From positions 5,456,001-5,520,000 of the forward strand of contig NZ_CP109055.1 in NCBI RefSeq assembly GCF_035975855.1: DNA of 64,000 nt, in the 5' to 3' direction. Below, in pieces: positions 27,090 to 34,666 of the stretch. This stretch comes from Streptomyces sp. NBC_01304. Lineage in GTDB: Bacteria; Actinomycetota; Actinomycetes; Streptomycetales; Streptomycetaceae. Positions within the stretch are counted from its first letter, which is position 1; every line of letters starts with the position of its first letter. The translations under genes were made by a program, and so were the position numbers. The notes beneath the pieces were generated by a model. It ran no database searches. It was not told the origin of the DNA and saw only the letters and a program-made list of their open reading frames with translations.

Positions 27090-27174
27090 GTCACCAGGGT
27101 GGAGTGGGGTGATTACGCTGGGCTACGGCTTGAACCGGACGCCGCGAGGCGTGAGCTTGGGGGTGGCTGTCACC

Positions 27175-28023
27175 ATGGCCAACATCCGCGATCTGGATCC
27201 CGGCGCTTCGCCGCTGGACTACTACGGCTCGGAACTGCGCCGCCTGCGCGAGGACGCGGACCTCAGACAAGGGGAGCTGGGCTCCGTCGTCTTCTGCTCC
27301 GGCTCACTGATCGGCCAGATCGAGACGGCCCACAAGGTCCCCACCCGCGAGCTCTCGGAGCGGCTCGACGCCGCACTCGGCTCGGACGGGCACTTCACGC
27401 GGCTCGTGGGCCTTGTGCTGCGCAGCCAGTTGCCGACGTGGTTCCAGGCGTACGCGGAGCTGGAAGCGAAGGCCGCGTACATCTCCACCTACCAGGCCCA
27501 GTTGGTGTACGGCCTGCTGCAGACCGAGGCGTACGCACGGGCCGTACTCGGCGTACGCGGCGAGGACGACCTCGACACCAAGGTCGCCGCGCGACTGGAG
27601 CGCCAGCGGATCCTGGAGCGCGAGGAACCGCCGCTGATCTGGGTCGTACTGAGCGAGGCGGTGCTGCACCAGGAGATCGGCGGCCCGGAGGTCATGCGAA
27701 ACCAACTCGCCCATCTGTTGGGTACGCGGCAGCGGGAGTGGGTGCGGTTGCAGGTTCTGCCGTTTGAGGTGGGTGAGCATGCGGGACTGCCGGGCACGTT
27801 CAATCTCTTGCGCTTCGATGGCGACCCGGACCTCGTCTACACCGAGGACTTCGTCCAGGGCCACATGACCGCCAACCCGCAAGCTCTCAGGGAGGGTTCG
27901 CTCCGTTACGATCATTTGCAGGCTGCCGCGCTCTCCGTAGAGAAATCGGCGGCACTGATCGCCCGCGTATCGGAGGAGCGTTATGGACAGGCAGCTGGAC
28001 CTGACGGCCGCGCTGTGGCGTAA
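27175..28023 (+). CDS. XRE family regulator with DUF5753
   Basis: 282 aa from ATG at 27175, with a G-rich ribosome site; a GTG at 27151 is the alternative. The N-terminal HTH_31/XRE domain (about 14-70: YGSELRRLREDADLRQGELG, CSGSLIGQIETAHKVPTREL) is followed by the DUF5753 ligand-like domain (about 95-270). WhiJ-like family. It overlaps the downstream DUF397 gene by 41 bp, the usual regulator/small-partner pairing in Streptomyces development. Confidence 0.93.
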   Translation: MANIRDLDPGASPLDYYGSELRRLREDADLRQGELGSVVFCSGSLIGQIETAHKVPTRELSERLDAALGSDGHFTRLVGLVLRSQLPTWFQAYAELEAKAAYISTYQAQLVYGLLQTEAYARAVLGVRGEDDLDTKVAARLERQRILEREEPPLIWVVLSEAVLHQEIGGPEVMRNQLAHLLGTRQREWVRLQVLPFEVGEHAGLPGTFNLLRFDGDPDLVYTEDFVQGHMTANPQALREGSLRYDHLQAAALSVEKSAALIARVSEERYGQAAGPDGRAVA

Positions 28024-28258
28024 GTCCTCGTACAGCAGCGACACCGGCGGCGACTGCATCGAGTGCGCCCCCCTGGACGGCGCCGCATGGCGTAAGTCCT
28101 CGTACAGCGGAGACACCGGCGGCGAGTGCGTCGAGATCGCTCACCTCAACCCCCACGTCGCCGTCCGCGACTCCAAGAACCCCCAAGGCCCCGCCTTCAC
28201 CGTCAGCCCCGAAGCCTTCGCCCGCTTCGTCGAGGCCGCTGTGCAGGGGGAGCTCTAG
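27983..28258 (+). CDS. DUF397 protein with duplicated N-terminal motif
   Basis: 91 aa, longer than the usual 60-70. The DUF397 signature WRKSSYS-DTGG-C-E occurs twice (about residues 12-29 and 36-53), from an in-frame 72-bp duplication at 28016-28069 and 28088-28141. The usual VAVRDSKNPQGPAF and a helical end follow. It is the probable partner of the overlapping XRE regulator. Confidence 0.9.
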   Translation: MDRQLDLTAALWRKSSYSSDTGGDCIECAPLDGAAWRKSSYSGDTGGECVEIAHLNPHVAVRDSKNPQGPAFTVSPEAFARFVEAAVQGEL

Positions 28259-28330
28259 CTGTTCTGTCCCGGGAGGTTGTGGACGGGCCGACATCTCAGT
28301 CTCCAAGATCCCCGACCTCGTCACCCGCGA

Positions 28331-29341
28331 TCAGCTCTGCGTCTCCTCGTGGCGTCCAATAGCGGCCGCATCGGGTACGAGGAGCAGCTTGCCGGTGGTA
28401 CGCCGAGCCTCCAGATCGCTGTGGGCCTGGGCGGCCTCGGACAATGCGTAGCGGCCCGTCACGGTGACCTCAAGCGCCTTGGAGCGCACCCACTCGAACA
28501 CATCGGCGGCCCGTCGGAGCAGTTCGGACCGATCGGCGATGAAGTCCCCGAGGCTGGGCCGGATCAGGGTCAGCGAACCGCCATGGGCGAGCCGAATCGG
28601 ATCAAACGGCGGCACGGCACCACTTGCCGCGCCGAAGAGCACGAGATGGCCGCGGGTTCGCAGGCTGGCGAGGCTCGCATCGAAGGTGTGCGCGCCGACG
28701 CCGTCGAAGACAACCGGCAGTCCCTGACCGCCGTTGAGCCGCCTCACCTCGGTTGCGAGATCGTCGACTGCGGAGGAAAGGATCACCTCAGCGGCCCCGG
28801 CACGCTTCGCCAGCTCGGCCTTGGCCGTGGTCGACGTCGTGCCGATCACCCTGCCGCCGAGATGGGTGATGAGCTGGGTCAAAAGCAGCCCCATGCCGCC
28901 GGCAGCCGCATGCACGAGCACCGTGTCGCCCCCCTGAACCGGGTAGGCGTCCTTGACGAGATAGTGCGCGGTCATGCCTTGGAGGAGCACGGCGGCGGCT
29001 GTCTCGAAGCCGATGTCGTCGGGCAGCGGCACCAGCCGGGAGGAGTCCACGACGGCCCGCTCGGCATACGTGCCGGGAATCTCCACCCAACCGACCCGGT
29101 CCCCGACTGCGACGTCAGCGACGCCGGGTCCCACTTCGACGACCGTGCCGGCGCCCTCGGCGCCCGGGGTGAAGGGCAGCGGGAGGCTGTACCGGCCTTC
29201 GCGGTGGTAGACGTCGAGGAAGTTGACCCCGGATGCGGCGACCTCCACGACCGCCTCGCCCGGACCCGGCCGCGGCTGGTCCACCTCGGCCTCCTGCAGC
29301 ACCTCGGGACCGCCCACTTCGTACACCTGAATCGCTCGCAT
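28331..29341 (-). CDS. Zinc-independent quinone oxidoreductase (MDR family)
   Basis: 336 aa from ATG at 29341, with GGAGGG four bases upstream. A GroES-like N-terminal domain (GEAVVEVAASGVNFLDVYHR) is followed by the NADPH-binding Rossmann domain (VLVHAAAGGMGLLLTQL). The zinc ligands of alcohol dehydrogenases are absent, so it is a quinone oxidoreductase/zeta-crystallin type reducing quinones or enones with NADPH. It stands alone, upstream of the large inverted repeat. Confidence 0.93.
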   Translation of the reverse strand: MRAIQVYEVGGPEVLQEAEVDQPRPGPGEAVVEVAASGVNFLDVYHREGRYSLPLPFTPGAEGAGTVVEVGPGVADVAVGDRVGWVEIPGTYAERAVVDSSRLVPLPDDIGFETAAAVLLQGMTAHYLVKDAYPVQGGDTVLVHAAAGGMGLLLTQLITHLGGRVIGTTSTTAKAELAKRAGAAEVILSSAVDDLATEVRRLNGGQGLPVVFDGVGAHTFDASLASLRTRGHLVLFGAASGAVPPFDPIRLAHGGSLTLIRPSLGDFIADRSELLRRAADVFEWVRSKALEVTVTGRYALSEAAQAHSDLEARRTTGKLLLVPDAAAIGRHEETQS

Positions 29342-29470
29342 GACCCTCCAATAACGGCTCATCCCCCACCAACCCCGTTGATGGCGATCCGATTCCCGGA
29401 AAGCAGACCAGCCCGCCGCCCCCACCGAGAGCTGAGACGCCTGCTTTGCACCGGGTCCGGGACAGGAGAC

Positions 29471-29500
29471 CGAGGCCGAGGCCGAGGCCGAGGCCGAGGC
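29471..29500. repeat. 6-bp tandem repeat (CGAGGC)5
   Basis: Five exact CGAGGC units in the gene-free stretch 29342-30694. Between 29342 and 29585 I see no gene and no other structure. Confidence 0.85.
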
Positions 29501-29585
29501 CGTCAAGGGTCCACCGCACTCGCAGGCAAACCACCCGCAAGCCGCGTCCCCAACCTAACGAGGCAATACATCTAGCCGGCGAAAC

Positions 29586-29791
29586 TGATCAACTGCCTGA
29601 TTGCGTGGCTGGTGGGGGTGGGTGGTTGCGCGGACCTCCGTCTGTTTCGTCACTGGCTGCGGGTGCTCTTTTGGCTGGCTTTCCCCAACTGATGTCAGTA
29701 CGGGGCCCAGGGGGGAAGTTGCCGGTGATGGAAGAGGCGGGGGAAGAGCAAAGACGAAAGACAAAGACCGCAGCGAGGGGAGGGGATGGAG
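29586..29791 (+). repeat. Left arm of large inverted repeat
   Basis: About 206 bp, starting TGATCAACTGCCTGATTGCG, that recurs in reverse complement at 30481-30679 with about nine in ten positions identical. Differences are scattered and include a 7-bp indel near 29753, which would shift any reading frame; this argues against a conserved protein. The repeat arrays lie inward of it. Confidence 0.93.
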
Positions 29792-29851
29792 GGGGTGGGC
29801 TGGGGCTCGGAGGGTGGGCGAGGGAAGGGCGCGGGCTCGGGCTCGGGCTCG

Positions 29852-29997
29852 GAGAGCGGGCGCGGGCTCGGAGGCTGGGCGAGGGAAAGGCGCGGGCTCG
29901 GAGAGCGGGCGCGGGCTCGGAGGCTGGGCGAGGGAAAGGCGCGGGCTCGGAGAGCGGGCGCGGGCTCGGAGAGCGGGCGAGGGAAGGGAGAGCGGGC
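29852..29997 (+). repeat. 49-bp tandem repeat array inside the inverted repeat
   Basis: Units beginning GAGAGCGGGCGCGGGCTCGG recur at 29852, 29901 and 29950 with an exact 49-bp period, flanked by degenerate GGCGAGGGAAAGG pieces. The plus strand is almost pure purine plus C, with strong GC skew. All three frames give Gly/Arg/Ala/Ser low complexity, which I read as non-coding. Confidence 0.85.
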
Positions 29998-30042
29998 GAG
30001 GGAAGGGAGCGGGCGAGGGCTCGGAGGGCGGGTTGGGGGCCT

Positions 30043-30107
30043 AGTGGGGGAAAAGGGGCAACAGAACCAGCACAAAAGGGACGCTCTTGCGCCCCATTTC
30101 CCCCACT
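30043..30107. repeat. Inner inverted repeat at the centre of the element
   Basis: AGTGGGGGAAAAGGGGC at 30043-30059 is mirrored by GCCCCATTTCCCCCACT near 30091-30107, with one mismatch and a 31-bp loop. This is a second nested dyad at the middle of the 1.1-kb element. Confidence 0.8.
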
Positions 30108-30244
30108 AAGCCTTCAGGCGCCGCCCTCCGCCGCCTCGTGACGGGAAAGGAGCTCGCCTAACGGGCAAACCGGGCACCTCGACGCCACTTTCCGCACTGC
30201 TAGCCCCAGCGTCCCGGCCCCGGGCTCGCGCCTCCCCCACCCGA

Positions 30245-30475
30245 GCGCGCACTCCCCGCCCCGGGCCTGCACTTCCCCGTCCCGGGCCCGCACTTCCCCG
30301 TCCCGAGCCCGCACCTCCCCCCGCCGGGCCCGCACTTCCCCGTCCCGAGCCCGCACCTCCCCCCACCGGACCCGCACTTCCCGTGCCGGGCCCGCACCTC
30401 CCCCCGCCTAGCCCGCACCCCCAGCCCCGGGCCCGCACCTCCCCCGCCGGGCCCGCACCTCCCCTCCAGCCCCCT
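30245..30475 (-). repeat. About 20-bp GC-rich repeats in the right half
   Basis: Roughly a dozen imperfect units on the plus strand of the form CCCGCACTTCCCCGTCCCGAG. They differ completely in period from the 49-bp units of the left half, so the two halves have expanded independently. Confidence 0.75.
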
Positions 30476-30480
30476 CCCCC

Positions 30481-30679
30481 CTCCGTCCCCTTCTCTCGCT
30501 GCGGTCTTTGTCTTTGCCCTGCCCCCACCTCTTCCATCACCGGCAGCCACCTCCCTGGGCCCCGTACTGACAGCAATTGGGGAAAGCCAGCCAAGAGAGC
30601 ACCCGCAGCCAGCAACGAAACAGACGGAGGTCCGCGCAACCACCCACCCCCACCAGCCACGCAATCAGGCAGTTGAGCA
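30481..30679 (-). repeat. Right arm of large inverted repeat
   Basis: Reverse complement of the left arm at 29586-29791, about 199 bp. Its outer edge carries three head-to-tail GTTGAGCA units (30672-30694). It ends a few bases from the stop codon of the HTH gene at 30695. Confidence 0.93.
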
Positions 30680-30694
30680 GTTGAGCAGTTGCCC

Positions 30695-31309
30695 CTACCC
30701 CTCCCCACCCTCCGCCCCCACCGCACAGCCAGCCCCAGCCCCAGCCCCAGACCCAACCCCAGCCCCAGCCCCAACCCCAGCCGCCCCCTCCGCCGGAAAC
30801 AGGATCGGGCTGATCAGGTACCGCGTCCGCTCCGGCGAGGGCTCCTGGCCGATCCGGCGTACCAGCACGTCCCGCAACTCGCCGATCAGCTCGCCCAGTT
30901 CATCCGGGCTGAGCCACATCGCATGCTGCCGGTACCCCACCAGGTCGGCGGCAGGGTCGGCGTCGGGCCGGTCGAGGTAGGCGTTGAACTCGGCCAGCAG
31001 CGTCGCCATCGCCACGGCGAACACCTGCCGGTGCCCCTCGACCGAGACGGACGCGGCGGCATCCGCGTCGATCACGGCGCGCTCCCGCCGCAGCCGGTAG
31101 CGGCGCTCGACCGCACCCCGCACGCGCTGCTCGCCCTCGACTTCGAGCAGGCCCCCATCGGCGAGCAGGCCGACGTGGCGGTACACCGTCGCCTTCGACA
31201 CGTCGGGCAGCAGCGCGCACAACTGCGAGGTGGTCAGCGTCCGTTCGCCGGACATCGCGTGCACGATGCGCAGCCGTACGGGATGCAGAAGCAGGTCGAC
31301 CGTGTCCAT
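30695..31309 (-). CDS. Winged-helix (ArsR-like) regulator with Gly-Ala tail
   Basis: 204 aa from ATG at 31309. The N-terminal winged helix is MDTVDLLLHPVRLRIVHAMS then LTTSQLCALLPDVSKATVYRH (recognition helix), with an effector region up to about 170. The last 30 residues are Gly/Ala/Val low complexity, encoded by CCAGCC-type 6-bp repeats at 30728-30784. It is divergent from an alpha/beta hydrolase, with a palindrome between them, and is probably its repressor. Confidence 0.88.
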   Translation of the reverse strand: MDTVDLLLHPVRLRIVHAMSGERTLTTSQLCALLPDVSKATVYRHVGLLADGGLLEVEGEQRVRGAVERRYRLRRERAVIDADAAASVSVEGHRQVFAVAMATLLAEFNAYLDRPDADPAADLVGYRQHAMWLSPDELGELIGELRDVLVRRIGQEPSPERTRYLISPILFPAEGAAGVGAGAGVGSGAGAGAGCAVGAEGGEG

Positions 31310-31337
31310 GCCTGAACGATCTCATGAGTGATACCGT

Positions 31338-31351
31338 TCTCAAACTTGAGA
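31338..31351. promoter_or_regulatory. Operator-like palindrome between HTH and hydrolase genes
   Basis: TCTCAA-AC-TTGAGA, a perfect 6-bp inverted repeat 20 bp before the hydrolase ATG and 29 bp from the regulator start. It is the best candidate site for the winged-helix regulator. Confidence 0.6.
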
Positions 31352-31371
31352 CCGTAAGGCGGGAGCGGCGC

Positions 31372-32316
31372 ATGACCGGCACGACGACCACACCTCCCCT
31401 CGGGCGGCTGCACGACATCGGTGCCGGCCGCCACCTGATGCTGCACCGCTCCGGCACCGGCGGCCCCACCGCGGTGTTCCTGGCAGGGGTGGGCATGATG
31501 AGCCTGGACTACCTGAACATCCACCGCCGTGTCGCCGAGTCGACCACGAGCGTCCTCTACGACCGTGGCGGCAACGGCTGGAGCTACCCCGCCCAACTCC
31601 CCCGCACGGCAGGTGAAGTCACCGACGAACTGCGCCAGTTGCTGCACGACGCCGACGTTCCCGGACCGTACCTGCTGATCGGCCACTCCCTGGGCGGCGC
31701 CTACGCGCGCCACTACGCGAGGCGATTCCCGCACGAGGTGGCCGGGCTGCTGCTGCTCGACCCCTTCCATGAGGACCTGGCGGTCCGGGCGCCCCGGCAG
31801 GCGCGGGAGAGGCTCGACGCGATGATGGAGCAGATGGGGAGTCAGGAGTCGGAGTCGGAGTCAGAGTCAGAGTCGGAGTCGGAGTCGGTCGAGTTCACGG
31901 CGGAACAGCTCGAACAGGCCCGAGCCCAGCTCGTCCAGCACTTCGCCCCTTGGCCGGAGGCGGTCCGTGGGCCGCTGGCCGAGCGGCACCTCGACACCTG
32001 GCGAACCGCCGGGCGGGAGAACCAGAACCTGTACGACAAGGTCGCCGACGAACTCCGCGACGCCCCCGCCACCCCGGACGTACCCCTGATCGTGCTCACG
32101 GCGATGGGCCACGACGCGACCCAGGCCCACTTGTGGCCCGCGGAACTTCTGCACGAGATCAACGAGCTCAAGCGCACGCTGCACGCCGAGTTGGCAGCCG
32201 AGTCTCCGTACGGCGAGCAGCGGGTTCTCGGTGACGCGGGGCACGGGTGGCTGCACGAGGAGCGGCCGGACGCGGTGACTCAGGCCGTCAACGACCTGCT
32301 CTCGCGCGCCAGTTGA
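31372..32316 (+). CDS. Alpha/beta hydrolase with Ser-Glu repeat insert
   Basis: 314 aa from ATG at 31372, with GGGAG upstream; an ATG at 31324 would run through the presumed operator and is less likely. The nucleophile elbow is IGHSLGG, and the catalytic His is probably in GDAGHGWLHEE. A run of alternating Glu-Ser residues (31849-31887, 6-bp GAGTCG/GAGTCA repeats) is inserted in the cap region. Substrate unknown. Confidence 0.9.
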   Translation: MTGTTTTPPLGRLHDIGAGRHLMLHRSGTGGPTAVFLAGVGMMSLDYLNIHRRVAESTTSVLYDRGGNGWSYPAQLPRTAGEVTDELRQLLHDADVPGPYLLIGHSLGGAYARHYARRFPHEVAGLLLLDPFHEDLAVRAPRQARERLDAMMEQMGSQESESESESESESESVEFTAEQLEQARAQLVQHFAPWPEAVRGPLAERHLDTWRTAGRENQNLYDKVADELRDAPATPDVPLIVLTAMGHDATQAHLWPAELLHEINELKRTLHAELAAESPYGEQRVLGDAGHGWLHEERPDAVTQAVNDLLSRAS

Positions 32317-32364
32317 CGATGGCGCGCATCAGGAGGCCTATCAGGGCGCGCATCAGAACGCGTA

Positions 32365-33165
32365 TCAGAACGCGTCGTCCGCGAGCAGCGACAGCGCCCT
32401 GCCTCGCGGGAGTGCGCGGATGACCCTGGCCATGAAGGCGTTGGCGCGCCCGGGGACGACCGTGGGCCGGCGGTGTCGGCGTAGGGCCTTCAGGGCGGAA
32501 GTGACGACGGCCCCGGGTTCCATGACCAGCGCGGACGGGACGTCGTCGTGCAGGCCGGGGCGTGTGGCCGTCGGGCCCGGGCAGAGGGCCAGTACTTGGA
32601 CTCCGCGCGGCTTCTGCTCGTACCAGAGCGCTTCCGAGAAGGACGCGACGAAGGCCTTGGTCGCGCTGTAGACGGCCTGCCCGGGCTTGGGCGTGAAGGC
32701 GAGAGTGGAGGCGACGTTGACCAGGGCCGCTCCGGGGCGCGCGGCGGCGAGGAAGGCGTGGGAGAGGGTGACGACCGCCTCGCAGTTCAGGCGGATCATC
32801 GGGCCGGCCCGGTCCACGGGGGTGTCGGTGAAGGGGCCGGCGTGGGCGAGGCCCGCGTTGTTGACCAGGAGGTCGTAGGGGGCGCCCTTAGTGCCCTTCG
32901 CGTCCGTCAGGGCGTCCGCGACCGTGCCGATCCCCTCGGGCGTGGCCAGGTCCGCCACGATGAAGTCGTGGTCCCCCGGGCCGAGTTCGGACAGTTCGGC
33001 CAGTTCGGCAAGTTCGGCCATGAGGGCCAGCAGTCGGTGCTCGGTGCGGGCGACGGCTGTGACCGTATGGCCCTCGGCCGCCAGGGCCAGCGCGAAGGCT
33101 CGGCCCAGGCCCTCGGAGGCGCCCGTGATCAGCGCGCGGCGGTGGGGTTCGGGTTCGGTGCTCAC
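32365..33165 (-). CDS. Short-chain dehydrogenase/reductase
   Basis: 266 aa. Classical SDR motifs: cofactor loop TGASEGLG, NNAG, catalytic Ser in VNVASTLAF and YSATK. The Arg in ARTEHR after strand 2 suggests NADP(H). A short AEL/SEL repeat lies near residue 50. The start overlaps the stop of the NTF2-like gene (ATGA), so the two form one transcript. Confidence 0.92.
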   Translation of the reverse strand: MSTEPEPHRRALITGASEGLGRAFALALAAEGHTVTAVARTEHRLLALMAELAELAELSELGPGDHDFIVADLATPEGIGTVADALTDAKGTKGAPYDLLVNNAGLAHAGPFTDTPVDRAGPMIRLNCEAVVTLSHAFLAAARPGAALVNVASTLAFTPKPGQAVYSATKAFVASFSEALWYEQKPRGVQVLALCPGPTATRPGLHDDVPSALVMEPGAVVTSALKALRRHRRPTVVPGRANAFMARVIRALPRGRALSLLADDAF

Positions 33166-33779
33166 TTCTCCGCCTTCGGGGCCGTCTCGGGGGCGTAGAG
33201 GAAGGAGAAGCGCTCCATCACGTTCGCCCGCTGGGTGTTCTGGAAGGCCGCGACGCGCCAGGCGCCGTCCGTGTCGCGGACCAGGGTGTACGTCTGGACC
33301 TTGGTCAGGTCCGTCGCGCTGGGCTTGTCGCCGGTGTAGTCGTCGCCGCGCGTGGTGACGACGGCGGCGTCCTTCCCGAGGAAGCGCAGGTTGAGGTAAC
33401 TCGCCGCGAGCTGCGTGTCCTTGACGAACTCCTTGAACAGCGCCTGGTGGCCCTGCGTGATGTCGTCCCGGCCCTCGTAGTGGCTGCCGACGTACGTGGT
33501 GTACGTGGCGTCCTCGGTGAACTGACGGCCGTACGCGTCCGCGTCGCCCTCACCCCAGGCGTCGATGAGCGCATCGAGGGTGGCGCAGACGGCCTGGCCG
33601 TCGGCCCGGTCGGCGCCCGCCGGGATCACCTTGGCGCAGGCATCCGTGCCGGTGCGCTTCACGTCGGAGGTCTGGTCGAGGTAGAGGTACCCGCCGCCGG
33701 CCCCGAGGGCGAGGACGGCGGCCGCGATCAGGGCGGAGCGCTTGACGATCTTCTTGGTCTTGGCGGTCATGGCGTTCAT
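33162..33779 (-). CDS. Membrane-anchored NTF2-like (SgcJ/EcaC type) protein
   Basis: 205 aa. An N-terminal signal anchor (about residues 13-34) is followed by a SnoaL/NTF2-like cone fold (VCATLDALIDAWGEGDADAYGRQFTEDATYTTYVGSHYEGRDDI...). No catalytic function can be assigned. Translationally coupled to the SDR and divergent from a MarR regulator. Confidence 0.88.
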   Translation of the reverse strand: MNAMTAKTKKIVKRSALIAAAVLALGAGGGYLYLDQTSDVKRTGTDACAKVIPAGADRADGQAVCATLDALIDAWGEGDADAYGRQFTEDATYTTYVGSHYEGRDDITQGHQALFKEFVKDTQLAASYLNLRFLGKDAAVVTTRGDDYTGDKPSATDLTKVQTYTLVRDTDGAWRVAAFQNTQRANVMERFSFLYAPETAPKAEK

Positions 33780-33896
33780 GGCAGTACCTCTCAGTCAGTC
33801 AGTCAGTCGGCCGGACAGTCGGCCGGCCGGGCGAGCACGGTGGATGACTGCAGCCGCCGCGTTGATTAGACTGGCGCAACAACTGCACGCATGCAT

Positions 33897-33916
33897 TATC
33901 TGCACACGTGCAGATA
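33897..33916. promoter_or_regulatory. MarR operator candidate, 20-bp palindrome
   Basis: TATCTGCAC-AC-GTGCAGATA, perfect 9-bp arms, 24 bp before the MarR start, with a related half site TGCACGCATGCA at 33884-33895. It lies in the 161-bp region between the MarR gene and the divergent NTF2-SDR operon. That region also holds a (CAGT)n run near 33790. Confidence 0.72.
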
Positions 33917-33940
33917 TTAGGCAAGGGGAAAGGTGTCGCG

Positions 33941-34462
33941 ATGGCGGAGATGGCAGAGCAGGACGACCGGCGTGCGGTCTTCCGGGACTACGTCGATGCC
34001 GTGGGGCTGCACGCCATGGCGGGCGCGGAGGCGGCCGGCCTCCAGGCGTCGGAGTGGTACGCGCTCAGCCGCATCACCCTGGAGGGCGGGCTCACCTCGG
34101 GCGAACTCGCGGCCGGGACAGGGCTCACGACGGGCGCGACGACCCGGCTGATCGACCGGCTGGAGCGCGCCGGATACGTACGCCGCGCCGCCGACCCGGC
34201 CGACCGGCGCAAGGTCGTGGTCGAGGCCGTACCCGGCGCGCTCGCGGAGGTCGAGGGGGCGGTGGGCCCGGCCCGGCGGCGGATCGGCGCGGTCCTCGCC
34301 GAGTTCACCCCGGAGCAACAGGACGTGCTCTTCGCCTACTTCACCCGCGCGGCCCCGGCGTTCCGCGAGGCGACGAACGAGATCCGCGAGGCCACGCACG
34401 GGCGCAAGAAGGACGGCAAGGACGGCAAGGACCGCGAGGGCGGCAAGGCGAAGCCCCGCTGA
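33941..34462 (+). CDS. MarR family transcriptional regulator
   Basis: 173 aa from ATG at 33941, with GGGGAAAGG upstream. The winged helix covers about 45-105 (SGELAAGTGLTTGATTRLIDRLERAGYVRRAADPADRRK). The C-terminus is Lys/Gly/Asp-rich (KKDGKDGKDREGGKAK). Followed by a strong terminator, so the MMPL gene downstream is a separate unit. It probably controls itself and the divergent SDR operon. Confidence 0.9.
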   Translation: MAEMAEQDDRRAVFRDYVDAVGLHAMAGAEAAGLQASEWYALSRITLEGGLTSGELAAGTGLTTGATTRLIDRLERAGYVRRAADPADRRKVVVEAVPGALAEVEGAVGPARRRIGAVLAEFTPEQQDVLFAYFTRAAPAFREATNEIREATHGRKKDGKDGKDREGGKAKPR

Positions 34463-34488
34463 ATCCGGGCAACCCTCACCCCCAATCC

Positions 34489-34531
34489 CAGCCCCTGACA
34501 GCCGGCCCCACGCCGGGCCTGTCAGGGGCTG
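34489..34531 (+). terminator. Terminator after MarR gene
   Basis: CAGCCCCTGACAG / CTGTCAGGGGCTG, a perfect 13-bp stem with further pairing in the loop, followed by ATCGTTTTC. Confidence 0.88.
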
Positions 34532-34666
34532 ATCGTTTTCTGTCAGCGCGCTGTCAGCCGCGCCCGGCAGTCTCCTGCCCATCGAGAACGACAGTGCTGC
34601 CCAGGCGCCGATCCGCAATCACGCAGTCACGCAGTCGACCGAACCGAACCAACCGGGAGCCCCACC

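Noticed and set aside
29852..29997. CRISPR-like array (49-bp period) and other tandem arrays
   Set aside because: Units are contiguous with no unique spacers, and no cas gene is present.
29601..30664. Paralogous frames in the two arms of the inverted repeat (both start MRGWWGWVVARTSVCFV)
   Set aside because: The arms differ by a 7-bp indel that breaks the frame, the rest is repeat-derived Gly/Arg low complexity, and there is no ribosome site. Similarity follows from the DNA repeat.
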